From Hygrocybe punicea (Eukaryota > Basidiomycota > Agaricomycetes > Agaricales > Hygrophoraceae), in assembly GCA_963556145.1 (NCBI GenBank), contig OY744462.1:5518001-5582000 (forward strand): a stretch of DNA of 64,000 nt. Direction: 5' to 3'. Made by a program: the position numbers and the translations under genes. Below, one piece after another: positions 1 to 10,900 of this stretch (positions are counted from its first letter, which is position 1; each line of letters opens with the position of its first letter). Under the pieces are notes generated by a model. That model was not told the origin of the DNA. It made no database searches and saw only the letters and a list, made by a program, of their open reading frames with translations.

Positions 1-1112
1 AACCCAGACTACCATATGTATTATGCAACGTGCTGCATGAGATTTTCATGAGGACCAGGATGACGATGGTGATCACGACAACCAGAGATAGCAACGGCAA
101 CAGCGGGGCATGGCGACAACAAAGCACAACGGCAGCAGCAGGCGCCTATGACCACCGCCGTCAAGAGAAATAATCATGGCAAGGCGCTTGAGCATGCACA
201 GTTCGTCTCGGATTTTTTGGGTGGAAAGGTGTGCACATATGAGTATGTATCATTCGCATGCCTTCCTTTGGCTTAATTAATCATTGTCTGCAGCCTTTCC
301 GAGATATTCTTTCCGAGATATTATTACAGTGGAATTCATAATATTGACTCGAATACCGTGCACCCAAATACCATGCACCTCCATACCAGTAAAAAACCCC
401 TCTCGTCATCCCATGTACCCACCACGCTGCTCATCTTCTCCGCGTCCTGGAAATGAGCTCTGGAAAGATGGATTTGTGCCAAAGTAGCAGCAGGCGTCAG
501 GATGATGTAGAGAATGGGTACTAGTGGTCTGAATGTACGAGAAAAAAAAACTAAAACTTTACCAGTAAAGCCACGCGTTGGGCAGAACGTTTGCGATCAG
601 GAATGTTGTCAGTTTTCAAGTTGAAGCCTGCATGCAAGATGAGAGAGAGGGGGGAGGATTCAACACGCGGCGCATCTAATTCAGCCGGCGTCAGACGCGT
701 CTCTATGTAATACTGGTCACGGTGTTTGTGAGAAAGTGGTTAATGAAGTCGTTGTCAACGGGGACGTGGATACAAATGGCGGTTGAGCTTCAAGTTGGAA
801 TGCAGGGGGGGCGGGGGCAGGCTAGTGGCGATAACAACTTTGGCTGGACATTCCTTATGGAGAATCCAGCTATCGAGTCCCTCATAGTGAGAGTACGATC
901 CTTAAAGTGAAGTGTAGGTGCCACCTAAGCTATGCAGTGTGAAATGTAGGTGGCGCCTAAGCTTTACAGTGCTGTGTAGCGATGGATTGCTATGAGTGCT
1001 ATGATAGTGCTATGACTTATATGGAAATGACCATTTGCTATGACCGTAAATCCGGTTTTGCTGATGCATGCGCCGGTAGGTATTTCAAGTTCAAGTTTAC
1101 AGCATGTATGAT
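1..1112. other. gene-poor left end
   Basis: I see no supported gene here. The short open frames have no recognisable domain or splice continuity. One small structure is visible: a roughly 35-bp unit around 905-970 occurs twice in imperfect tandem, sharing the word GTAGGTG followed by CCACCTAAGC or GCGCCTAAGC. Confidence 0.5.
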
Positions 1113-1785
1113 CAAGGGGGTGGCGGAACGGGAATCCCGAACCGGGGGTGGGGGGGGGGGGGGGGTCCGGCCGGGGGCCTTAAATTTTTTTCCAACTTGG
1201 GCTCAAGTGTGCCCTAAAATGGACATAGCACCTAATTTCTTTGCTTCTCGAGTCACAGCTTACAATTACCTTGCTTGGCAAGGTTGCTGAGACTCCAACA
1301 ACATGAAGAAGGGGCTGTCCAAGCAAGAAGCAGCTGTCCATGGATCAATACATCATAAATAAAAAATTTATTCATTGATCTACACAGCTGTTAGTACATG
1401 GCAAAGCAGAAGAGGTAAGCATTTGGGTAAGTCCAATTTGTCCTACACTGTCCTACGCTGTACTGACACTCTTACCAGTCTCATTTCACATACTTTAATT
1501 ATGATTTTGCTCCATAAAAACTGCCACTTATATTTTCTCTCTGTGACTGATCATGAGCTGCAAACCAAATGGTAAAAAGTGGTGCAACTAATAGTATGAT
1601 ATATGATATATTACCTACATATAGTATCTTGAGAGAAAATTCCATATCTAGATTGGTTTGTCGCAAGAAACATACATACACGTGATCTAAACATACCCTA
1701 TATGGAAGGAAGGGGGGGGTTCCAAACTGGCCCTTAAAATAAAATATGAGTGTATATCGGAAATTCCTGTTCCGCCACCCCCTTG
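1113..1785. mobile_element. hAT-like non-autonomous element (MITE)
   Basis: The ends are inverted copies of CAAGGGGGTGGCGGAAC. Each is flanked directly by the octamer TGTATGAT (1105-1112 and 1786-1793), a perfect 8-bp target duplication. Eight-base duplications with short terminal inverted repeats are the hallmark of the hAT superfamily. At 673 bp the element has no transposase frame, so it must be moved in trans. The interior contains a long G run near 1143-1164, which may not be read exactly. Confidence 0.85.
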
Positions 1786-1793
1786 TGTATGAT

Positions 1794-2152
1794 ACTAACT
1801 CTGTTACTCTTAAAGATTTTACACAAGATCTTGTTGCTTTGTGGATGCTTATGACAAAGGATTGAACGGAAAACAAGCTGCTTGGGCATCTAAGAAATAT
1901 CGGGGTCACCGTGTTCTGCCCCAAAGTCTTATGCAGGACCTAGATAATGCTAATTTGGCGTAAAGTAAACCGATGCATCACACGTTGTCACATAGATGTC
2001 ACACTGGTCACATGTGGTGGGTTATGGATGAGGCATATCTTACAACTGAAATTGTTTATTTTCCAGTGTGAGTGTAACTGCCGGCAGCCTGCCAAAAGGT
2101 ACGCTATAAAATCACGGCAGGGAGCCTGACCAACAACGATTTCAAAGACTCG
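1794..2152. other. upstream region of the mannosyltransferase gene
   Basis: No gene is visible. The stretch joins the hAT-like insertion to the start of the GT69 gene and ends in a TATA-like promoter word. Confidence 0.4.
2105..2111 (+). promoter_or_regulatory. TATA-like element
   Basis: TATAAAA lies 41 bp upstream of the chosen ATG at 2153. This is close for a TATA box, so either the 5' UTR is very short or the match is incidental. Confidence 0.4.
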
Positions 2153-3901
2153 ATGGCAATTCCCCTACGCCGGCGAAGCCTTACTCGTTTGCTCATCATT
2201 CTAGGTCTTGGCCTTTGCGTCCGTCTATTTTTTTTTTCTTCAGCTTCAACGTCTTCCACAATATCCTCTTTCCATTATGCTAAACATAATGATATTCTGG
2301 AGCACAATGTTCTGGAACGTGTTACACGCCCCGACAAGACTTTGAATGTTCAAAAACACAAGTTCCTGCAAGTTCGAATGGGCCGAGATGAAAGGGATGA
2401 CCTACTCGGAGATATAGTGAGGAATGGGGTGCGAGACTACTGGGATCGATTTCAGAAACCATAGTAAGTGGACTTGCCTGCCCCACACGATGCGATTTTT
2501 ACCATCAACAGCATTGTCGCGAAGGACACGTCGCGTATGGATGCGCAAAGCGTCTTGAGCGCCATCGATCAGCTTCTCTCCCTTAATGGCTGGGTTGCCG
2601 CGCTGTGTCCAACTCTCACTCGGCCGTTTGGGCAAAATAAATACGAACACGCTTACGACGACCTCGCTCGAGAGGACCACTTATACTACATAGCCATAGT
2701 CATCCATTCCGCCGACCATTTTCTAGTTGACCAACTCGCAGTTATCGTCCAGATGGCCAAACGACTCGGGACTTCCAACCTTTTCGTTTCAATGCTCGAT
2801 TATGATTCGACAGACTCTACTGCTACGCTTACGGATCTTTGCGAGGCAGTTCTTACTCTATTGAGTGTCCCATTCAGGATTCGTCGCGTACCTGCCATGA
2901 CAGAGGATCCCGCTGCCGCATATTACCCCGTTGAGGAAGCACACATGCGCAACCTTGCTCTCGAACCACTCCGGGAGCTATACCAAAAACGTAAAATCAA
3001 ATTCCACCGTGTCATCTGGCTCAAGGGATTTACTTGTCCCAATGACATCCTGGAAACGATCAAGGTCAGCATCGCCAATGAGGCTGTGATGGTTTGCGGC
3101 ATGGATTGGGCTGAGCATGACGGCTTTTTCATATTTTCAGACCGGTAAGCGGTATTGTATTGGGCCGACCATTTTGATAACCCATATGTGCCAAGATGGC
3201 GTACACGAGATATCGACGGCGACCAATTTCGCCAATCCAAGTCGTCTTCTAAGCCTGACGCTGTCCCTCCCCGTAACAAAGCTGGCTCCGCTCGGTACGG
3301 TCAGCACCTGCCTTTCCAAGTATTCTGCTGTGAATCTGGGACACATGTCATAGATCCAGAGCAGTCTTACTATCAAGGTATCACGTATCGTGCTGGCACT
3401 GACTTCCATAATGTCTCCATACCCAACACTGCTCCCACCAGAGGTCCGGAGGCACCGTGTCTAGACAGCAGCCAGGCCTGGTTTTGTAGAGACGTATGGG
3501 TTAACACCGCAAAACAAGCGATGAAAGAGCTCGACTCGGTCAATGAAGCTCCGACAAGAAAACGTGAACTGAGAGGTTCGCATGTTATCCGCCGTCAGGC
3601 TCCTGAAATTGATGCCGACGCCAATGCTGGTTCTGACTATGATGCAATGCCCGACTCCGATGAACCCCTTGCCGAAGTCCAACCACGCATTTCCATCCCT
3701 AATTCGGACTTTCAACCAGCGCGGATACTCGTCAACCCTCGTTGTGTAACAACATACGCAGGGGTAAGCCATACACAGCTGGCCCTCGACTTATTTGGTC
3801 CCGAGACAGAGATGGCAGGTCCGGAAGGAGGAATTGGCAAGTATGTCTTGGAGGATTGGGAAGGCGCTCCGGAGAGTTTTGTCTGTCAGGAGCAACGGTG
3901 A
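2153..3901 (+). CDS. CMT1/CAP59-type alpha-1,3-mannosyltransferase (GT69)
   Basis: Three exons (2153-2463, 2512-3144, 3196-3901) join in frame through 48- and 51-nt GT-AG introns to give 549 residues. The N-terminus is a type II signal anchor: basic residues then a hydrophobic stretch at about residues 12-30, so the enzyme should sit in the Golgi with a lumenal catalytic domain. The central block resembles the fungal CAP59/CMT1 mannosyltransferase family: a VSMLDYDSTDST loop, FHRVIWLKGFTCPNDILE, and VCGMDW followed by RTRDIDGD. The C-terminal block contains QVFCCESGTHVIDP and ARILVNPRCVTTYAGVSH. The family transfers mannose in capsule or surface glycans. About 65 acidic, Ser/Pro-rich residues near 3540-3700 form a probable disordered insertion. 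The family call rests on recalled motifs, and the acceptor is not predictable. Confidence 0.85.
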
Positions 3902-4154
3902 AGGTCCTTTGACTGGCTTGTGAGGAATAATAAATAACCAGACGATCTTTTGCAGACAAACTGGGGGAAGGCAAGCAACAAAAACTCAGAGACGCCTTAG
4001 TTTTTCTATCCATGAAGAATTGCAGCGGGAGACGCAGAAAACGTAGAGCATTGTATATTATTACTCCTTGAAGGAATGTCATGTTTTTGCTTTCGGAACC
4101 TCTAGACACAAAGGTTAAACGTTAAGCATGCGGCTTGACGAGAAAACCCCACTA

Positions 4155-7100
4155 TCAGCACTTATTGCCTCGCTTCTTACGCTGGAATCCTTTGAAAGTG
4201 GCCCCATCATCTGAATCATCATCTACAATGATCGCGGCAACCGGCTTCTTGGCTTTCGCCCGGTGAGGAGCAGAAGCATGTGAGCCAACTTGCCCACTTG
4301 ATTGCAGGGTAAGTATCTCATCGGTAATTGGGCTCGGGCGGTTATCGAAGTTGACCTCTTGGATTTTGATCTCCTCTTCAGAATCCAAAAAGAGAGATTG
4401 AGAATTCCGAGCTGGAGATTCATCTCGAAAACCTTCGGCAAGAACAGTTTGTTCGACCTCCATGTCGGAGTCATGGACAACCGCGGCTCGAGCTTTCTTG
4501 GGTCGTGCACGATCAGTCTGTGATTTGGAACATGGCTGTGCTGACTTTTGACTCCTTCCCGAATTCAGAGGAAGAGCATCGTTCGGAGGCAGAGAGTACT
4601 TTCCTTTCCAGTAGGCTGATGCGATCCCATGAGCATTTCAATGGAAATCAAAGATGTTCAGCGGCTTACTGGAGCCCGTGCCATAATCATTCTCTTCTGT
4701 GACAACTAGTTCAATGGATGGCCGAGATGCTACAGCCGCCTTCTACATAAACTGTAAGAAAATGCCGGCACGATCTCGTGGTTGACAAACATACCTTGAA
4801 CTTTTTGAAGTTGGCCCTGAGCTGCCAATCCAGCTTCGAACTATTTTCCCTCGCTGCTCTAGGTTCTTTCTCCCTTTTGTGAACATCCATCTCCATTATC
4901 ACCATGAAATTACCTCGAACATTTCTCTCATCTTCGAAATGTTCTAACAATGACCACATTGCCTGCTGTTCCTCTTGATTCAAATCGGGCTTCGATATTT
5001 TGAGTTTGTTGAACTCGCGATCGAAAGAATCTTCAGTTTTTTTACCCTTTTTAGTTGAAGCGAGTGCTTGAAGAAATGCTTCGTCTCTGTCGGGTTTTCC
5101 GGTAGCAGCGCCCGAAATGGTTTTCGTTCCCTTGGCTGGTTTCCCCGCGATAGTGGTCGGCGCCACTGCATTCAAGTTCTCGACGGCGCGCTTCTTTGTG
5201 TTCGGCTTTGAAATGGCCTGAACTACCCTCCCTACATGCGACGCTTGAACCGCTTGAACCTCTGGATCGTCGCTACTCAGAACATCTGCCTTGCGTTTTG
5301 TCCGTTGATGGTCGGACAAGGATCTCAACGCTTGACTTTCCACCTCCTCCCTCACAACATGTGGTGCTGATGGGTTGCTGCCACCGCATGTGGTTTCCGC
5401 CATCGCTTGAGTCTGAGTAAAACTTTGGCTTGACCCTTCGTGGCTTTGAAGTCTGTCTCCAACAATGCGGTCCGGGTCGCTCGCTTCGAATAACGCTTTA
5501 AACTTTTTCAGCGGTGGCTCATCCTCCGTCCTATCGCTAAGGGAGAAAGGCTGTGAGGTAGCCGACTTGGCGGTCGTCCCTGCACGACGCTTCAGTCGTG
5601 ACGAGCGAGGTGCTGGTGCCTAAATTCCGACAAAAATCATTTTAGTGTAAAACGGAATAGATGCGTAAATCAAAAAGCCTAACAGTATAGTCGGCTACGG
5701 CGGAAAACGTTACATTTCCGGCAACTAATGGGAGGGCGTCGGAAACATCAGGTTCCGCATCGAGGATTGCCGATGGATCGTCGATCCCAATGATTACCGG
5801 CCTGCCTGCTTTGGCGCGCCTGGTTAATACCTGAATGTGACCTCGAAGATTCAGTAGTTCCCCCGTATTGATAACAGCAATTGTGTTCGTACCCTGCGAG
5901 GAGGAACCTCTGGCTCCGCTGATGCCCTCGCCGATAGATCGACTGAGTTGCCCCTGGACGATGCGCGGGAAATAGATGGCGTTGCTAATCGTCTTGATTT
6001 ACGCGAAGGACCAGCAATCTTAGAAGAGGGCAGTTCGTCCCGTGAAATTGATGGTTCATCTGGGTGTGTGTTCGGAACAAATGCTAGTAGAGAGGATGAA
6101 GACTCGTGGACAGCTAATTCAGATAGGATAGAGAAAATAATCGCATGTCAGCAAGTAAGCACAGAGCATAACCTTAAAACATTCACTTTCAGCGACATCC
6201 GCGTCACGGGCAAATTTGGAGACGTCCAGGTTGACGACAGATTGGACAATAGTGTCGGCTGAGGTGAAGCGCAACTGGAAACTTCAAGTGTTCGGTCAGG
6301 AACCAGGCATAAAACAGCAGTAGACATGACAACCTTCGTGCCTCATCAACCAACTCTTTCCAGACGTCCCGCCCGACTCCAGCTATCATAGCCTTCTCCT
6401 CTGCAACAATGACCAAACCCTTGCCACGTTCAGCCATCTCTGTCACTCGCCTTTTCCCCTTTAAGAGTAGCTGATGAAATTTGGGACTCCCTCCATTAAC
6501 ATTGAATCCCTCGTATTCCCCTCCACCACGCACGACGATCTCCCTCAATTCCGGATCCACCTCCCTTCCCTTCTCACCAATGAATAAAAATCTATATCCC
6601 ATAAACATGCTCAATCGTTCCTCGTTTGGTTCCCAGACCTTGAATACTTTCAAATGCGGTGGAAGGGAAGGCGTGAAGGAGGGGCGGAACTTCGCGACAG
6701 GCGGTAGCACGAAAGATTTCTCCAGTGATGTTCCATTTGAGAGCTCGTTGTCCATAGGGAGAGTGCCTAGACGGATGACCTCGCCTAACCAGTCCGACTT
6801 CACGAATTGCGCGGCCAAAAGGAGAGAATGAGCGATGGAGAGACCTACAAGAAATGTCTGGGTAAGATGATGTGTGATATGAGGATCCACGGTATGGACC
6901 ATGTTTATGCCTGGTGTAAAGACTCACATGAGCTCTCGCGAATATGCCAATGATTTTAAAAGACTCTCACGCACCAAGCTGAGCACATGCGTCTAGAGAG
7001 AAGATGGGTTTTCCTCGACTAGCTTGGATGTAACAGCAAACTCGCAGCCATCGTACTCTGAAACAAAAAACCATCATAATTGTGATGAAACTTTGCAGTA

Positions 7101-7328
7101 GCGACTCACAACAAGGGGATTCCAGCAACGATCTCGAGCGTATCACCATCTCGCAACTCTTGGGTCGCCGACGGATTTACGATAAGGGTCTCTGACCCTC
7201 GTGAGAGCTTCATTGCCTTGCTCTTGCTATTAAGCACCTCGAGTTTTGGAATGCTCAAGGGGTTGTTCTAGCATAATAACTTGAATGACATCGCAGAGGA
7301 AGGCATGGCGGACATACCACATCGTCTT
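4155..7328 (-). pseudogene. NBS1/nibrin, 3' part (rest of FHA domain, BRCTs, MRE11-binding tail)
   Basis: This is the NBS1 subunit of the MRE11-RAD50-NBS1 complex, which senses and tethers double-strand breaks and recruits ATM. Reading leftward from 7328, the frame opens inside the FHA domain. It continues through exons with ATQELRDGDTLEIVAG (end of FHA) and a BRCT tandem around 7100-6300 (GKPIFSLDACAQLG, FVKSDWLGEVIRLG). A middle motif PPLKKFKALFEASDP is near 5500, and NFKKFK near 4805 matches the MRE11-binding motif of animal NBS1. An acidic C-terminus ends in a short basic tail. Introns are about 50 nt. The first ~60 codons are missing from this strand: they lie at 22273-22501 in the opposite orientation, beyond a transposon. 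As assembled the gene is broken, and the exons here show no other decay, so the break is recent or an assembly effect. Confidence 0.85.
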
Positions 7329-7367
7329 CATCGGGAAAAACCCCAGATTCTAATTTTCGATAATAAA

Positions 7368-7377
7368 CTCAAAATAA
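7368..7377 (+). repeat. subterminal CTCAAAATAA word, left end of E1
   Basis: The same 10-mer appears here just inside the left terminal repeat and twice inside the right end (21696-21705 and 21718-21727). Repeated short words next to terminal repeats are candidate transposase-binding sites in CACTA-like elements. This is inference only. Confidence 0.4.
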
Positions 7378-7578
7378 GACGTTACTGACATAACCAATTC
7401 TTACACACGTTATTTGGCATGATTACAAGTAACTTATCAAAAATGAGATGGAGTAACATCCATAGTTTACTGTACATAGCGGTGAGAGAATAAGGGTCTC
7501 AAACTCAAGAGGGCCGCCTTGGCATACAAGCGGATAGAGATGGGAGTGGCCGAGTGGCCGGCCTGACGGCTTTGGAAG

Positions 7579-8059
7579 GATCCTACACTGTCGGTTGGGC
7601 GCAATCGAAAACCGTAGGAGCGCGGTTGGGTCCATGGTGGCGACGCAAGGGATTGGGACATCTCGTTTTCAACAGTAATGAGTCGCCGTGGGCCTATCCA
7701 AGTTTGGCATAGTCGAAAACTGCGGGGCAGGACATGGGTGATAAAAAACTGGGGGTGAGGGAGGGGGCACATGGCGGCGACGCGGGGGATTGGGATACCG
7801 CATGCTCTCGTTTTCAACGGTAATGGGCACCATTTTGTTATCCAAGTTGGGCGTAGTCGAAAACCATGGGGGCAGGGTGTGGCTTGGGTGATAAAAAAAC
7901 TGGGGGTGGGATGGGGGCACATGGCAGCAACGCCAGGGATTGGGACCCCTCGACCTCTCGTAGGACCCCCCGACCTCTCGTCTTCAATGGGGACGAGGCA
8001 CCGTGGGTTTTTTCCAGCCGGGCATCAAAAACCGTGGGGTGGGGCCGTCGCAACTGCGA
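7579..8059. repeat. subterminal degenerate tandem repeats of Plavaka E1
   Basis: Three to four degenerate units of about 137-150 bp make up the GC-rich end of the transposon, beyond the 3' end of the transposase. Each contains a run of Gs, a GTGATAAAAAAC-like core and an AAACGAGA or CTCGTTTTC core. They are the mirror image of 29880-30360 in copy E2. The overlapping open frames here (7467-8253) follow from the repeats and are not genes. Confidence 0.7.
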
Positions 8060-8140
8060 GGAAGGTTCCAGCTTTGAGAGTGGGTTCTGTTGGTGTGCCA
8101 AATGTCATCGGTGGTGGCGGTCCTTACAGGTGTCCAGTGA

Positions 8141-8144
8141 ACGT
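8141..8144. repeat. target duplication ACGT, left
   Basis: ACGT directly precedes the 5' LTR and recurs at 14558-14561 directly after the 3' LTR. Copy E2 has a single ACGT at the corresponding unoccupied site (29795-29798), which shows the insertion precisely. Confidence 0.93.
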
Positions 8145-9194
8145 TGTAGAGGGTCGACGTCCCTCTGAGTCCGTATCATCAATATATCACGAATCCGGAC
8201 CAACCCGATGCCGCCATTCGACTTGCATTCGAACCCGACGTAACCCGACGTGACGTGATGTGACGTGACCCGACGTGACCGACGTTGTAGAGGGTCGACA
8301 TCCCTCTGAGTCCGTATCCTCGATATATCACGAATCCGGACGAACCCGATGCCTCTATCCAACTCGCATTCGAACCCGACATAACCTGACGCAACCCGAC
8401 GTGACGTGACGTGACGTGACCCGACGTGACCGACATAACCCGACGTATGCCGCTTCGTCACAGCCGCTCTCAGACCAAATCCGGCAGCCTCAAACGCCTC
8501 GGAGTTCCAATTCCAGGAGATGGATCTCTTCGGACTCAATCCCCGACTTCGGATTTACTTTATTTATGCATCCCATCGTCCTTTCGGAGATATGTAGGAC
8601 TTTCTAGATCTTTTCCTTGCATATTCGTTTTCCCCTCCATTTCCTGTCTTCGTTGCTTTGCAACCCCCCTTTCCACTTCCCCATTCCAGTGTTTCTTTGT
8701 AGTTTCTATCGGCCGAAGTAGACATGTCCGAAAGTAGCTACACACTCATGTACTATAAAAACGGTCCCCGACGACCGTACAAAATAACATACCATTAGTC
8801 CCCATTTCCCTTCAGTCAGAATCGCCTTTTAATCCCTTCAAATGCTCGTCCATGTAGACCCTTAGCTTTTTATAGTCCTCTTCGTCGTCTTCATCGTTGT
8901 TTCCGTATATTCGTTCATCGTTTCCGACCCGACCCGACCCGACCCGCCGTACCCGACATCGTCGGCATCGTCGGGTTCTTTATTATTTGTCCGTTTTCAC
9001 TCCGTTCATCGCCGGCTTCGTCGTTATTAGTCCAGTTTTACGTGGCGGCTTTACTTTTACTAACATTCCCTTCTTTTTACTTCTATTCCACCGACACTGA
9101 TTTATCCAGTCACTTCTACGCTGACACCCACAGGTTAGGATCTTTATATTATTTCTTTATATAGTTCCGAAGCCACCAAGAACCCGCATCTACA
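8145..9194 (+). repeat. 5' LTR (1,050 bp)
   Basis: The LTR starts TGTAGAGGG and ends ATCTACA. Its first ~280 bp is a tandem duplication with a 141-bp period (units start at 8145 and 8286), rich in GACGTGAC words. A TATAAAA box at 8754-8760 with a plausible transcript start about 30 bp on sets the + orientation. A (CCCGA)n tract lies near 8925-8945. Confidence 0.95.
8754..8760 (+). promoter_or_regulatory. LTR TATA box
   Basis: TATAAAA lies in the right part of the LTR, with the equivalent copy at 14117-14123 in the 3' LTR. Its position supports a U3-R boundary shortly downstream. Confidence 0.6.
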
Positions 9195-9196
9195 TC

Positions 9197-9214
9197 TGGA
9201 GCCCACCGCGAGGA
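9197..9214 (+). promoter_or_regulatory. candidate primer-binding site
   Basis: TGGAGCCCACCGCGAGGA starts two bases after the 5' LTR. Its complement ends in CCA and divides plausibly into T-stem and acceptor-stem segments of a tRNA with a GCCCACC 5' end. I cannot identify the tRNA. A clear polypurine tract is not seen before the 3' LTR. Confidence 0.45.
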
Positions 9215-9829
9215 TAATTCAGTGTCATCATTCATTCATTCCATAACCCTACACTTTCCTTTCGTCATCTCGAAATAACCCTTGCCGCAGCACTCTACAC
9301 ATCCGACTCCCGTTACCCGACCTCTTTACATCCAACATCCGATGCCTCGACAATCCAATCGCCAACTGCCACACTATCATTTGGGTTTGATTCTCATAAT
9401 ATTTTCTCTTCTTTAACGACTACGATTGTCTAGTATCACGTACACCTTCGAACCCGCTCTTGCGCGGCCGACCCAACGGCCGTTTACCGCTTTAGGAAAC
9501 TTGCACAGCCACGATCCAACACTCTCGTTTTCGACTCGAACTTCGTCACATCCACCGTCCACAATCGTTTATAGACCTCCAACACGCTCGGAATCCCAAT
9601 CCCCACCGATACCCGTCGAAAAACCGCGACCGGAAAGCCCCAAAACATCGACTCGCCCAACGGCACTCACGCGTCACTCACAACTTGGAACAGACGGATC
9701 TCCGTGCAACGGGTTTAGCCTGTGTACCCCCAGCCGCTCGCGTCTACGAACTCGCACTTGTCACCGGATACAAGCCCTTACAGACCCCCCCATCGTCTGA
9801 GCCCACGAAGTTACCAGCAAAACCACGTC

Positions 9830-10900
9830 AGCGCCCTTCACGAGTTCATGCGAGCAGCCCCCGCGTTCGAGCCCTCAACACTGAGCTACAGCCCCACGAC
9901 GCCATTCGCGAGCCTCACAAGCCATCTTCGCCGTTATCGATGCCCCACACCGTGCCACGTCACCCGGCTTCGTGCCCCAGCCAAGTCGACATCTCCGGCC
10001 GCTCACGCCTTCGTTGGACACCCCGTCGCCTCGCACCGCTTCCCAGAGTCCCACATCGCCCTTCACGAGCCCTCACGAGCCGTCTCCGCCATTATCGAGT
10101 CCCCAACGCGTCGCCACGTCATCCCAGCTCATGCACCCGCCTATTCGACATCCCCGGCCGCTCACGCCCTCCTTGCTACCCCCACCCAGCCTCGTATGGC
10201 TTTCCGGGTCCCCACAGCGCCCTTCGCGAGCACTCACGAGCCGTCTTCGCCGTTATCGAGTCCCCAACGCCATGCCACGCCAAACCGCTTTATACGCCCG
10301 CGTACTCGACATCCCCGGCCGCTCACGTCCTCGTTGGACCTCCTCGTCGCCTCGCCTCGCTTCCTACGACCCCACGACGCCAGTTGCGAGCCATCAAATG
10401 CCGTCTTCCTCGTTATCGATCCCCCACGCCGTGCCACGTCACCCTGCCTCGCGACCCAGCTTACTCGACATCTCCGGCCGCTCACGCCCTCGTTGGACCT
10501 CCCCGTCGCCTCGCACCGCTTCCTACGACCCCACGACACCAGTTGCGAGCCCTCATGGGTCCTCCTCGCCGTCGTCGATGTCCCACACGCGTGCCACGTC
10601 ACCTCGCCCCATGCACCCGCCTATACGACCTCCTCGGCCGCTCACGCCTTCGTAGGACCCACCGGCGGCTCGTATCACATCCCAGCACCCTACATCGCCC
10701 CCGCAAACCCGTACAAGCTGTCCCCGTTATATTCGAGCCCCCAACGCCATGCCACGTCACCGGCTTCGTGCCCCAGCCAAAGTCGACATCTCCGGCCGCT
10801 CACGCCCTCGTCGGACCCACCGCTGCCTCGTACCGCATCCCAGGGCCACACATCGTCCGTCGTGACGCCGTACAAGCCGTCCCCACTGCCCTCGAGCCAT
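9830..10900. repeat. ~160-bp tandem repeat array inside the LTR element
   Basis: The core CGACATCTCCGGCCGCTCAC (with small variants) starts at 9987, 10146, 10307, 10466, 10626 and 10784, a spacing of 158-161 bp. Each unit also holds a CCACGTCACC-like segment and a GCGAGCC segment. Because unit length is not a constant multiple of three, several frames stay open across the array by composition rather than coding. Confidence 0.9.

Noticed and set aside
7467..8253. Several 80-160 codon frames at the left end of Plavaka E1 and their mirror images at 29585-30472
   Set aside because: They lie in degenerate subterminal repeats, overlap on both strands and one set is cut by the LTR element. They are better explained as repeat sequence.
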